From Rahnella bonaserana (GTDB taxonomy: Bacteria; Pseudomonadota; Gammaproteobacteria; Enterobacterales; Enterobacteriaceae): 64,000 bases of DNA. Where the stretch lies: contig NZ_JAFMOW010000065.1 in assembly GCF_019049675.1 (NCBI RefSeq), positions 248,001 to 312,000 of the forward strand, written 5' to 3'. Each line of letters begins with the position of its first letter. Within the stretch, counting starts at the first letter, position 1. The notes under the pieces were generated by a model that was not told the DNA's origin, searched no databases, and saw nothing but the letters and a program-made list of their open reading frames with translations. Position numbers and translations under genes: made by a program. Below are positions 18,378 through 26,213 of this stretch, in pieces.

Positions 18378-20803
18378 TCGTATTGCCTGAACAGCGCCCG
18401 CCCCCGCAACAACCTCACACCCAGCCAGCCTCCGCAGACGGACAACAGCACCGCGCTGACCACCGGTACCGCAATCCACATCAGATAATTCGGTTCCCAC
18501 GGGAAATCGAACACTTTGCGTTGCAGCAGCCAGAGTGCGGCTTCTGCGCCAATCGCGGCAGCAATACCCGCCACCAGACCGAGCACCGCAAACTCGCACC
18601 ACAGCGTCCGGTGCAGCATTTTTTTGCTGGCCCCCAGCGTGCGGTAAACGATCAGTTCCTGACGGCGCTGACGCATGCCGACCTGGATTTGCGCGAGTAA
18701 TAACAATCCGCCGCACAGCATCACCAGCAGAACCATCACTTCCAGTGCCCTGCTCACCTGCTGCAAGACCTGGCCGACCTGCCGCAGGATCGAACCGATA
18801 TCCAGCAAACTGAGCGTCGGGAACTGGCGGTTAAGCTGTGTAATGGTGCTGACATCGCCGTGGTAACGGAAACTGGTCAGCCAGCTTTGCGGCTGTGCGT
18901 CCAGTGCACCCGGCGGGAAAATAAAGTAAAAATTCGGCTTCAGGCTGTCCCAGTCCACTTTCCGCAGGCTGGTGATTTTAGCGCTGAATTCCTGCGTATC
19001 ACCGCTGAACGTCACGCTATCGCCGAGCTTCAGGCCCAGACGCCCGGCCAGCCCCTCGTCAATCGACACTTCACCGGCTTTCGGCGGCCCGTTGCCCTCG
19101 ACCAGCGGATTATGATCCGGCAGCCCTTCCATCCAGGTCAGATTAAGCTCACGGTTCACCGCTTCTCCGCCCGCATCATCCGGTTTGATAATATCGGTGG
19201 CGGCCTTACCGTTAATCTTCGTCAGACGTACCCGCACAATCGGATAGAAGGTTTCCGGCTCTGCTTTATGCTGATGCAGGAAATCTGTCACCTGCGGAAT
19301 TTGCTCTTTGGTAATATTGAGCAGGAAGTAATTCGGGCTGTCCGGCGGCAGCTGTTGCTCCCAGCGATCCAGCAAATCCCCGCGCATCACCAGCAGCAAG
19401 GCCAGTAACATAAACGACATCGAGAACGCCGCCAGCTGACTGAGTGTCACCCACGGCTGGCGCAGCAGACGGTTAACGGCCAGACGCAGCGGCAGCTGAC
19501 GAAACGTCAGCTTGCGTAGCAGCAACAGCGCGCCCCAGCCAATCACACCGAGCAACAGCGAAAGTACCAGAACCCCCGCCAGCAGTGACCAGAGCAGCGA
19601 ACTGCCGCCCATCAGGGCCGCCAGCAGACCGACCACCACCAGTACCATCACCGGCAGGAAATAACGCAGCGGCCAGACATTCGCCACCACGTCATGGCGC
19701 AACACACGTAGCGGCTGAGTGGCCAGTAACTGTCGATACGGACGGATGCCGATCAGCAAAGAGATCACTATCATCGCGCCCATCGACCATACCCACGGCC
19801 AGCCACCGGCAGGCGGTAACGCCGCTGGCAAAACCGGCGCCAGGACTTTCATCAGCACGGCTTCGAACACCAGGCCGACCACGCTGCCGCAAATTCCCGC
19901 CAGCACCAGCACCGCCAGCCACTGACCGATGATCAGTTTTTGCAGTGCTTTTTTTCCGGCTCCCAGCGTTTTCAACACCGCAACCAGATCATAACGGCTG
20001 CGGCAGTAATGCCCCATTGAGACAGCAATGGCGGCAATCGACAACATCAGCGTCAGCAGCGCCGACAGCGTGAGGAACTGCTGGGAACGTTGTAATGATT
20101 TGCCCAGCGCACCTTCGGAATCTTCCATGCCGCTCCAGCGCTGATCGGGTCTGAGCAGACCTTTGATCGCCTCGCCGTAAGTCTGAATTGCCTGCGGAGA
20201 ACCGGCAAACATGTAACGATAGGTCAGCCGGCTGCCCGGCTGTATAGCACCGGTTTTCGGCACATCATCCAGATTCATGATCACACGGGGCGCGGTCTGA
20301 AACGGGTTAAAGCCCGAATCCGGCTCCTGAACAATCACTCCGGCAATTTTCAGCGTGGTGTCGCCGACATCAAGATTATCGCCGACTTTCACGTTCAGCA
20401 GCGCCAGCAAACGCGGCGCGACCAGCACCGTTCCAGGCTCAGGTTTCAGTCCCGCCGGTTCGGTTTGTAACGCGCCATACAGCGGATACGCCAAATCGGT
20501 GGCTTTGACTGCCGCAAGCTGCGGCGTTTCACCGGCAAACGTCATGGTCATGAAAGAGAGCTGACGGCTGACTTTCAATCCCTGCGACTGCGCATCCTGC
20601 AACCAGGCTTCGGTAATCGGCCGGGCAGAACTCAGCACGCGGTCGCCGGCAATAAACTCACGGCTTTGCTGACTCAGCCCTTTGTCCATGCGGTCACTGA
20701 GGCTGCCAAGTGCCAGTACACAGGCGACCGCCAGCGTCAGCGCCAGCCAGACAATCAGCAGCGAAGGCGAACGCCATTCCCGCCAGAACCAGCGCCAGAT
20801 CAT
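18371..20803 (-). CDS. ybbP: ABC transporter permease YbbP
   Basis: YbbP is a large MacB/FtsX-like permease that pairs with the ATPase YbbA. The 810-residue product has a core of transmembrane helices near the N-terminus (LLIVWLALTLAVACVLALG), a large periplasmic domain, two further groups of helices, and a second FtsX-like domain at the end. It follows E. coli YbbP (804) closely. The start at 20803 overlaps the ybbA stop as ATGA; the longer open frame upstream is within ybbA. The substrate is unknown. Family context suggests envelope or lipid handling rather than small-molecule import. Confidence 0.93.
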   Translation of the reverse strand: MIWRWFWREWRSPSLLIVWLALTLAVACVLALGSLSDRMDKGLSQQSREFIAGDRVLSSARPITEAWLQDAQSQGLKVSRQLSFMTMTFAGETPQLAAVKATDLAYPLYGALQTEPAGLKPEPGTVLVAPRLLALLNVKVGDNLDVGDTTLKIAGVIVQEPDSGFNPFQTAPRVIMNLDDVPKTGAIQPGSRLTYRYMFAGSPQAIQTYGEAIKGLLRPDQRWSGMEDSEGALGKSLQRSQQFLTLSALLTLMLSIAAIAVSMGHYCRSRYDLVAVLKTLGAGKKALQKLIIGQWLAVLVLAGICGSVVGLVFEAVLMKVLAPVLPAALPPAGGWPWVWSMGAMIVISLLIGIRPYRQLLATQPLRVLRHDVVANVWPLRYFLPVMVLVVVGLLAALMGGSSLLWSLLAGVLVLSLLLGVIGWGALLLLRKLTFRQLPLRLAVNRLLRQPWVTLSQLAAFSMSFMLLALLLVMRGDLLDRWEQQLPPDSPNYFLLNITKEQIPQVTDFLHQHKAEPETFYPIVRVRLTKINGKAATDIIKPDDAGGEAVNRELNLTWMEGLPDHNPLVEGNGPPKAGEVSIDEGLAGRLGLKLGDSVTFSGDTQEFSAKITSLRKVDWDSLKPNFYFIFPPGALDAQPQSWLTSFRYHGDVSTITQLNRQFPTLSLLDIGSILRQVGQVLQQVSRALEVMVLLVMLCGGLLLLAQIQVGMRQRRQELIVYRTLGASKKMLHRTLWCEFAVLGLVAGIAAAIGAEAALWLLQRKVFDFPWEPNYLMWIAVPVVSAVLLSVCGGWLGVRLLRGRALFRQYDS

Positions 20804-21486
20804 GCTTCCTCCCACAATTTCCCGTCGCGCAGACGCAGCCGTCGCTGGCAACGCGCCGCCAGCTGTTCGTCATGCGTAACCAGAATCAGCGTGGTCGCCG
20901 CATCGCGGTTCAGGGAAAACAGCAAGTCGACAATGCGTTCGCCGGTCGCGCGATCCAGATTACCGGTCGGCTCATCGGCAAAAAGCAGTTTAGGTTTACC
21001 GATAAATGCCCGCGCCAGCGCCACACGCTGCTGTTCGCCGCCGGAAAGCTGCGCCGGAAGATGATGCAGACGCCCGCCCAGCCCGAGACTTTCCAGCAAC
21101 TGCACCGCCTGCTGACGGCTGCTGCTGTCACTTTCGCCGCGCAACAGCGCAGGCAGTTGCACGTTTTCCAGCGCGTTGAGCGTCGGCACCAGCATGAACG
21201 ACTGGAACACAAAGCCGACATTTTTTGCCCGCAGCGCCGCGCGCCCTTCCTCATCGAGTTCGCCAAGAGATTTGCCCAGCAACTTCACGTCGCCGCTGGT
21301 GCCGTCATCAAGCCCGGCAAGAATGCCCAGCAAGGTGGATTTACCGCAACCGGATTCGCCAATCAGGGCAATTGTCTGGGCAGGTTTGACAACCAGCTCC
21401 ACACCGGACAGGATGGTGAGCTGACCTTCACCCTGACCGACGTGCTTACTTAGATGATGAACTTCAAGAACATTTTCCGCTGGCAT
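20800..21486 (-). CDS. ybbA: ABC transporter ATP-binding protein YbbA
   Basis: This 228-residue ATPase has Walker A (GESGCGKST), the signature LSGGEQQRVALARA, Walker B (LLFADEPTGNLD) and the switch histidine (VTHD), and belongs to the LolD/MacB-type group. It is coupled to ybbP by a 4-base overlap. Its first 33 bases overlap the first 33 bases of tesA on the other strand, an arrangement also found in E. coli. Confidence 0.96.
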   Translation of the reverse strand: MPAENVLEVHHLSKHVGQGEGQLTILSGVELVVKPAQTIALIGESGCGKSTLLGILAGLDDGTSGDVKLLGKSLGELDEEGRAALRAKNVGFVFQSFMLVPTLNALENVQLPALLRGESDSSSRQQAVQLLESLGLGGRLHHLPAQLSGGEQQRVALARAFIGKPKLLFADEPTGNLDRATGERIVDLLFSLNRDAATTLILVTHDEQLAARCQRRLRLRDGKLWEEA

Positions 21487-22086
21487 CTCCCCTTCCTTAT
21501 GTTGTTAGGATTAATGAGTTTTCGCGCCGTTGCTGCTGATAACTTGCTGATTATTGGCGACAGTTTGAGTGCAGTCTATCGCCTTCCGGTAGCCGAATCG
21601 TGGCCGACATTACTGAATAACAAATGGCAAAAAGAGGGTGGAAAGCCCACCATCATTAATGCCAGTATCAGCGGCGATACCGCTGAACAAGGGCTGGCGC
21701 GCTTGCAAACCTTGCTGGAACAACACCATCCGCGCTGGGTGCTGATTGAACTGGGCGCTAACGACGGATTGCGTGGTTTCGCGCCGCAAACTATTTCGCA
21801 AACGCTGACGCAGATTATCAGCCAGGTTAAACAGGCCAATGCCGAGCCGCTGCTGATGCAAATCCGCCTGCCGCCTAATTATGGTCGCCGCTACGGAGAT
21901 GCGTTCTACGCTATTTATCCGGCGCTGGCGAAGCAGGAAAATATTCCGCTGGTGCCGTTCTTTATGGAACAGGTCGCCGTAAAACCTGAATGGATGCAGG
22001 ACGACGGTCTGCATCCCGCTCTGGCTGCACAGTCGTTTATTGCCGACTGGATGTCAGAAAAACTCACACCGCTGCTGACGCATTAA
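21454..22086 (+). CDS. tesA: Acyl-CoA thioesterase I / lysophospholipase, periplasmic
   Basis: TesA is a SGNH hydrolase acting on acyl-CoAs, lysophospholipids and some esters. The 210-residue product has a signal peptide (about 1-28, ending FRAVAA-D), then the blocks IIGDSLSAVYR, ISGDT, GANDGLRGF and DDGLHP. The last carries the catalytic Asp and His. In E. coli block I reads GDSLSAGYR, so Gly is Val here. The family block GGND is GAND here. It is divergent from and overlaps ybbA. Confidence 0.96.
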   Translation: MMNFKNIFRWHLPFLMLLGLMSFRAVAADNLLIIGDSLSAVYRLPVAESWPTLLNNKWQKEGGKPTIINASISGDTAEQGLARLQTLLEQHHPRWVLIELGANDGLRGFAPQTISQTLTQIISQVKQANAEPLLMQIRLPPNYGRRYGDAFYAIYPALAKQENIPLVPFFMEQVAVKPEWMQDDGLHPALAAQSFIADWMSEKLTPLLTH

Positions 22087-22206
22087 GTTTAAAATACGAT
22101 GAATAAAATAATACCGGGACGTGAGTAAAACCAAAACGTTACCTTTTCATCCGACTCCCTAGTAAATCACAGTCATAAAAAATAGGGACATCCCACAGGT
22201 AAAGTT

Positions 22207-22983
22207 ATGCAAAAAGCTGTATTAATCACCGGTTGTTCCAGCGGTATCGGGCTGGTCGCCGCACAGGATTTACGCGCTCGTGGCTACCGGGTACTGGCGG
22301 CATGCCGCAAAACGCAGGATATCGACACCCTGCAGCAAATGGGTTTTGAAACTGTTCAGCTCGATCTTGATGACAAACAGAGTGTGGAACTCGCCGCTGC
22401 CGAGGTGATTGCGCTGACGGGAAACCGTCTGTACGGCCTGTTTAATAACGCCGGTTACGGGGTTTACGGACCGCTTAATACCATCAGCCGTGAACAGTTC
22501 GAGCAGCAATTTTCTACCAATCTCTTCGGCACGCATCAGCTGACCCAGCTTTTGCTGCCGGCCATGTTGCCGCACGGTGAAGGACGCATTATCCAGACCA
22601 GCTCGGTGATGGGGCTGATTACCACGCCGCGTCGTGGCGTTTATGCCGCCAGTAAATTTGCGCTGGAAGCCTGGTCTGACACGCTGCGTATGGAGCTGCA
22701 CGGCACGGGGATTCAGGTCAGCCTGATTGAACCCGGCCCGCTGAGCAGTAATTTCACCGCCAACGTCAGTCAGTCACAAGCCGACCAGCCGGTAGAAAAT
22801 CCGGGTATTGCACGACGTTTTACGCTCAAGCCGGAGGCAGTTTTACCCAAACTGCACCATGCTTTAGAAAACCCGCGCGCGCGCCTGCGTTATCCGGTCA
22901 CGCTGGTGGCTCATGCCCTGACGGTGCTTAAACGCCTGTTGCCAGCCCGTTTGCTGGACAAAATATTACGCGGAAACAGCTAA
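22207..22983 (+). CDS. ybbO: Short-chain dehydrogenase/reductase YbbO
   Basis: This is a 258-residue classical SDR with the NADP-binding motif TGCSSGIG, NNAGYG, and the catalytic Tyr and Lys in YAASKFALEAW. It matches E. coli YbbO, reported to reduce aldehydes with NADPH, in sequence and position next to tesA. A C-terminal hydrophobic and basic stretch (VLKRLLPARLLDKIL) could contact membrane. Physiological substrate is not evident from sequence. Confidence 0.92.
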   Translation: MQKAVLITGCSSGIGLVAAQDLRARGYRVLAACRKTQDIDTLQQMGFETVQLDLDDKQSVELAAAEVIALTGNRLYGLFNNAGYGVYGPLNTISREQFEQQFSTNLFGTHQLTQLLLPAMLPHGEGRIIQTSSVMGLITTPRRGVYAASKFALEAWSDTLRMELHGTGIQVSLIEPGPLSSNFTANVSQSQADQPVENPGIARRFTLKPEAVLPKLHHALENPRARLRYPVTLVAHALTVLKRLLPARLLDKILRGNS

Positions 22984-23049
22984 GTAAAAGCGATAGGGGG
23001 TTGAAGCGGCTAGAGTCGCCCCCATTTGTTCTTAAATACTTTAATTTTC

Positions 23050-23176
23050 TATACCCTAAATAATTCGAGTTGCGGGAAGGCGGCAAGCTCACGAAGACCC
23101 GGGAGCTTAGATAACTAAGTGACCGGGCTGAATGAGCGTAGCCAACGCATCAGCAGCTCGAAGTATGACGGGTAGC
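23050..23176. repeat. ERIC element 4, directly upstream of cnoX
   Basis: It has left end ATACCCTAAATAATTCGAG, core GGAGCTTAGATAACTAAGTGACC, and right end GAAGTATGACGGGTA. This is close to the published ERIC consensus. It ends right next to the cnoX ribosome binding site. Confidence 0.92.
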
Positions 23177-23191
23177 GGAGAGACAGAATTC

Positions 23192-24049
23192 ATGCTTGCA
23201 CAACCTACAGTAATCGATATCAACGAAACCAACCTGCACCAGACGCTGGAACAATCCATGTCTGTGCCGGTGATGTTCTATTTTTGGTCTGAACGCAGCC
23301 AGCACTGCCTGCAACTGGGGCCGATTCTCGACAAACTGGCTGTGGAATACGCCGGTCAGCTGATTCTGGCTAAAGTGGACTGCGATGCAGAGCAAATGAT
23401 TGCCCAGCAGTTTGGTCTGCGTTCAATTCCTGCGGTTTACCTGTTTAAAGACGGTCAGCCTGTTGATGGTTTCCAGGGGCCGCAGCCGGAAGAAGTGATC
23501 CGTGAGCTGTTGCAAAAAGTGTTGCCGAAAGAAGAAGAGCTGAAACTGGCTCAGGCGCAGGAACTGCTGCAGGCAGGCAATGTGGCTGAAGCGCTGCCGG
23601 TGCTCAAAGATGCCTGGCAGCTGAGCAATTACCGCAGTGATATCGGCCTGCTGCTGGCAGAAACGCAAATTCATCTGAACCGAACCGACGACGCCGAAGC
23701 CGTGCTGGCGACTATTCCGTTACAGGATAAAGATTCCCGCTATCAGGGGCTGATTGCGCAAATTGAACTGCTGAAACAGGCAGCCGATACGCCGGAAATT
23801 CAGCTGCTGCAACAGGAACTCCAGCAGGATCCTGAGAACGCAGAACTCATCGTCAAACTCAGCCTGCAATTGCATCAGGTCGGACGTAACGAAGAAGCGC
23901 TGGAACTGCTGATGGCGCCACTGAAAAAAGATTTAGGCGCGGCGAACGGCGCGGCACGTAAAACACTGATGGATATCATGGCCGCTCTCGGGACCGGCGA
24001 TGCGCTGGCTGCCAAATATCGCCGCCAGTTATATTCTCTGCTGTATTAA
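23192..24049 (+). CDS. cnoX: Chaperedoxin CnoX (thioredoxin-TPR)
   Basis: CnoX (formerly YbbN) is a cytoplasmic holdase that hands clients to GroEL and protects thiols under chlorine stress. The 285-residue product has an N-terminal thioredoxin fold (residues 1-110). The usual CxxC is SQHC ([14 protein letters not shown]), as in E. coli. TPR helices follow to the end ([14 protein letters not shown]). An upstream in-frame ATG at 23132 would translate ERIC sequence and is rejected. The chosen start has GGAG at 23177-23180. Confidence 0.95.
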   Translation: MLAQPTVIDINETNLHQTLEQSMSVPVMFYFWSERSQHCLQLGPILDKLAVEYAGQLILAKVDCDAEQMIAQQFGLRSIPAVYLFKDGQPVDGFQGPQPEEVIRELLQKVLPKEEELKLAQAQELLQAGNVAEALPVLKDAWQLSNYRSDIGLLLAETQIHLNRTDDAEAVLATIPLQDKDSRYQGLIAQIELLKQAADTPEIQLLQQELQQDPENAELIVKLSLQLHQVGRNEEALELLMAPLKKDLGAANGAARKTLMDIMAALGTGDALAAKYRRQLYSLLY

Positions 24050-24077
24050 TTCATGCGGCTTGACCGCAAAACATCAA

Positions 24078-24112
24078 ACGCACGTTACTGAACAGGACGT
24101 GCGTTTTTTTTT
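24078..24112 (+). terminator. Terminator after cnoX
   Basis: AACGCACGT pairs with ACGTGCGTT, followed by nine T in total. Confidence 0.9.
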
Positions 24113-24285
24113 GGCTTTCCCCCGCCTTTTATCCCCTGAACTATCCTTTATTAATACGATGTAACGGTTATTTGTGCGACAATTGAGCACACACTTTGCC
24201 GGTTGGCGAATGTGCCAGGGACATGTTTTTACTCGACTATTTCATCCGGAATAGTCAGGACACAGTTTTACAGGAGTTTCACTCT

Positions 24286-25206
24286 ATGTTTGATCTCATT
24301 CCCATTCCTATCCTTATTCTGATCGTGCTGGCGTTGCTGGTGGTTTACGCCGGGATCAAGATCGTGCCTCAGGGTTATCAGTGGACTGTCGAACGTTTCG
24401 GCCGTTACACCAAAACCCTGATGCCGGGGCTGAATCTGGTGGTGCCCTTTGTGGACCGCATCGGCCGTAAAATCAATATGATGGAACAGGTACTGGATAT
24501 TCCTTCTCAGGAAGTGATTTCCCGCGATAACGCCAATGTTGCCATTGACGCCGTATGCTTTATTCAGGTGATTGACCCGGCGCGCGCCGCATATGAAGTC
24601 AGCAATCTGGAACAGGCTATCGTCAACCTGACGATGACTAACTTCCGTACGGTGCTGGGCTCCATGGAACTGGACGAAATGTTGTCACAACGCGACAACA
24701 TCAACGCACGTTTGCTGCATATCGTCGATGAAGCCACCAATCCGTGGGGCGTTAAAATTACCCGTATCGAAATCCGTGACGTGCGTCCGCCTGCTGAACT
24801 TATCTCCGCGATGAACGCGCAGATGAAAGCCGAGCGTACAAAGCGTGCCGACATTCTGGAAGCCGAAGGCGTGCGTCAGTCTGCCATTCTGCGTGCTGAG
24901 GGCGAAAAGCAGTCGCAAATTCTGAAAGCGGAAGGTGAACGTCAGTCAGCGTTCCTGCAGGCTGAAGCGCGTGAACGTGCGGCAGAAGCTGAAGCTCAGG
25001 CGACCAAAATGGTCTCCGAAGCGATTGAAGCCGGTAGTGTTCAGGCGATCAACTACTTCGTGGCACAAAAATATACCGATGCGCTGACCAAAATCGGTTC
25101 TGCTAATAACAGCAAAATCATCATGATGCCGCTGGATGCCACCAGTCTGATGGGCTCCATTGGCGGGATTGCTGAACTGCTGAAAGAAACTAAAGGCGGC
25201 AAATGA
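24286..25206 (+). CDS. qmcA: SPFH/stomatin family membrane protein QmcA
   Basis: QmcA is an inner-membrane SPFH-domain protein, in E. coli linked to FtsH/HflKC membrane quality control. The 306-residue product has one N-terminal transmembrane segment (about 4-24), the SPFH domain ([20 protein letters not shown]), and a coiled-coil with repeats of [26 protein letters not shown] lies nine bases before the ATG at 24286; an in-frame start at 24196 is less likely. It overlaps ybbJ. Confidence 0.95.
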   Translation: MFDLIPIPILILIVLALLVVYAGIKIVPQGYQWTVERFGRYTKTLMPGLNLVVPFVDRIGRKINMMEQVLDIPSQEVISRDNANVAIDAVCFIQVIDPARAAYEVSNLEQAIVNLTMTNFRTVLGSMELDEMLSQRDNINARLLHIVDEATNPWGVKITRIEIRDVRPPAELISAMNAQMKAERTKRADILEAEGVRQSAILRAEGEKQSQILKAEGERQSAFLQAEARERAAEAEAQATKMVSEAIEAGSVQAINYFVAQKYTDALTKIGSANNSKIIMMPLDATSLMGSIGGIAELLKETKGGK

Positions 25207-25667
25207 TGCTGCACGATTTCATGGCAAATCCGCACGTATTCTGGCTGTCTCTGGGTGGCCTGTTACTGGCGGCTGAGCTGGTGGGTGCGAGTGGTTACTT
25301 GCTGTGGAGTGGCGTGGCGGCGGCTTTAGTGGGCCTCGTCACGTGGATCCTGCCGTTGCCGTGGGAATGGCAAGGCACGGCGTTTGCGCTGCTGACTATT
25401 CTGGCGGCGTGGCTGTGGTGGAAGTGGCTGAATCAGCGGGTGGATAAATCTGCGGGTAATTCAGCGCTGAATCAGCGCGGTCAGCAATTAGTGGGCACTC
25501 ACGCTACCGTGCTGGAACCGGTGAATAATCAGTTTACACGGGTACAAATCGGTGACAGCAGCTGGCGGGCGATCTGCACGTCGCCACTGAATGTCGGTGA
25601 CAAAGTGGTGATCACCGGCGTCGAAGGCGCGACGCTGCGCGTGGAACCTGAGGTTCGCCAGATATAA
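25203..25667 (+). CDS. ybbJ: NfeD-like membrane protein YbbJ
   Basis: YbbJ is the partner of QmcA. The 154-residue product has two to three N-terminal transmembrane helices ([48 protein letters not shown]) and a C-terminal OB-fold of the NfeD type ([18 protein letters not shown]). It begins with two ATG codons overlapping the qmcA stop, so translation is coupled. It converges on cueR with two bases between them. Confidence 0.93.
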   Translation: MMLHDFMANPHVFWLSLGGLLLAAELVGASGYLLWSGVAAALVGLVTWILPLPWEWQGTAFALLTILAAWLWWKWLNQRVDKSAGNSALNQRGQQLVGTHATVLEPVNNQFTRVQIGDSSWRAICTSPLNVGDKVVITGVEGATLRVEPEVRQI

Positions 25668-25669
25668 TC

Positions 25670-26068
25670 TCAGTGCTTACAGCAACCTGAGAGATTATCG
25701 ATTATCGGGCAGTCCGCCCCTTCGTCACCCGGACAGGCATCCGCCAGCGTCAGTAAGCGCTCGCGCATCGCCTTCAGTTCTTCAATGTGCCGCGCAATTT
25801 CGGCGGCCTTTTCTAATGTCCGCGCTTTCACGTCCGCACTGTGGCGATCCGGATTATGGAATAACGCCACCAGTTCCTGACATTCTTCCAGCGTAAATCC
25901 GACCTGCCGCGCCTGACGTAATAGCGTCAGTTCTTCGATATGTTTTTGTGCATAGCTGCGGTAGCCGTTCTCACTGCGTGCCGGTGCTGTGACCAGCCCT
26001 TTCTCTTCATAAAACCGAATCGCTTTACTGGTGAGACCGGTTTTTTTCGCCACATCACTGATGTTCAT
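25670..26068 (-). CDS. cueR: Copper-responsive regulator CueR
   Basis: CueR is a MerR-family activator that binds Cu(I) and switches on copA. The 132-residue product has the N-terminal helix-turn-helix ([23 protein letters not shown]), a dimerisation helix, and the metal loop [10 protein letters not shown] with the two Cu-binding cysteines. The C-terminus carries a CC and H. E. coli CueR has 135 residues. It is divergent from copA, its main target. Confidence 0.96.
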   Translation of the reverse strand: MNISDVAKKTGLTSKAIRFYEEKGLVTAPARSENGYRSYAQKHIEELTLLRQARQVGFTLEECQELVALFHNPDRHSADVKARTLEKAAEIARHIEELKAMRERLLTLADACPGDEGADCPIIDNLSGCCKH

Positions 26069-26147
26069 TTCGCCTCCACGACAAACTGATTTTTACGCAT
26101 GATACAAACATCATACGCCATGAAATGAAAATAACGGAGACTGCGGC

Positions 26148-26178
26148 TTGACCTTCCCCTTGCTGGAAGGTTTATCCT
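26148..26178 (+). promoter_or_regulatory. CueR-dependent copA promoter
   Basis: The -35 TTGACC (26148-26153) and -10 TATCCT (26173-26178) are 19 bases apart, the over-long spacer typical of MerR-family activation. The spacer contains the inverted repeat ACCTTCC (26151-26157) and GGAAGGT (26165-26171), as in E. coli copA. Confidence 0.93.
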
Positions 26179-26213
26179 CTGTCCTTAGTGAAGTTAACCT
26201 AAGGAAAATCATC

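Noticed and set aside
18860-19408. 182-codon open frame antisense to ybbP
   Set aside because: It is inside a well-matched permease gene; composition is typical of a shadow frame.
23132-23191. N-terminal extension of CnoX by 20 residues
   Set aside because: The extension is translated ERIC sequence; the family start and the ribosome binding site point to 23192.
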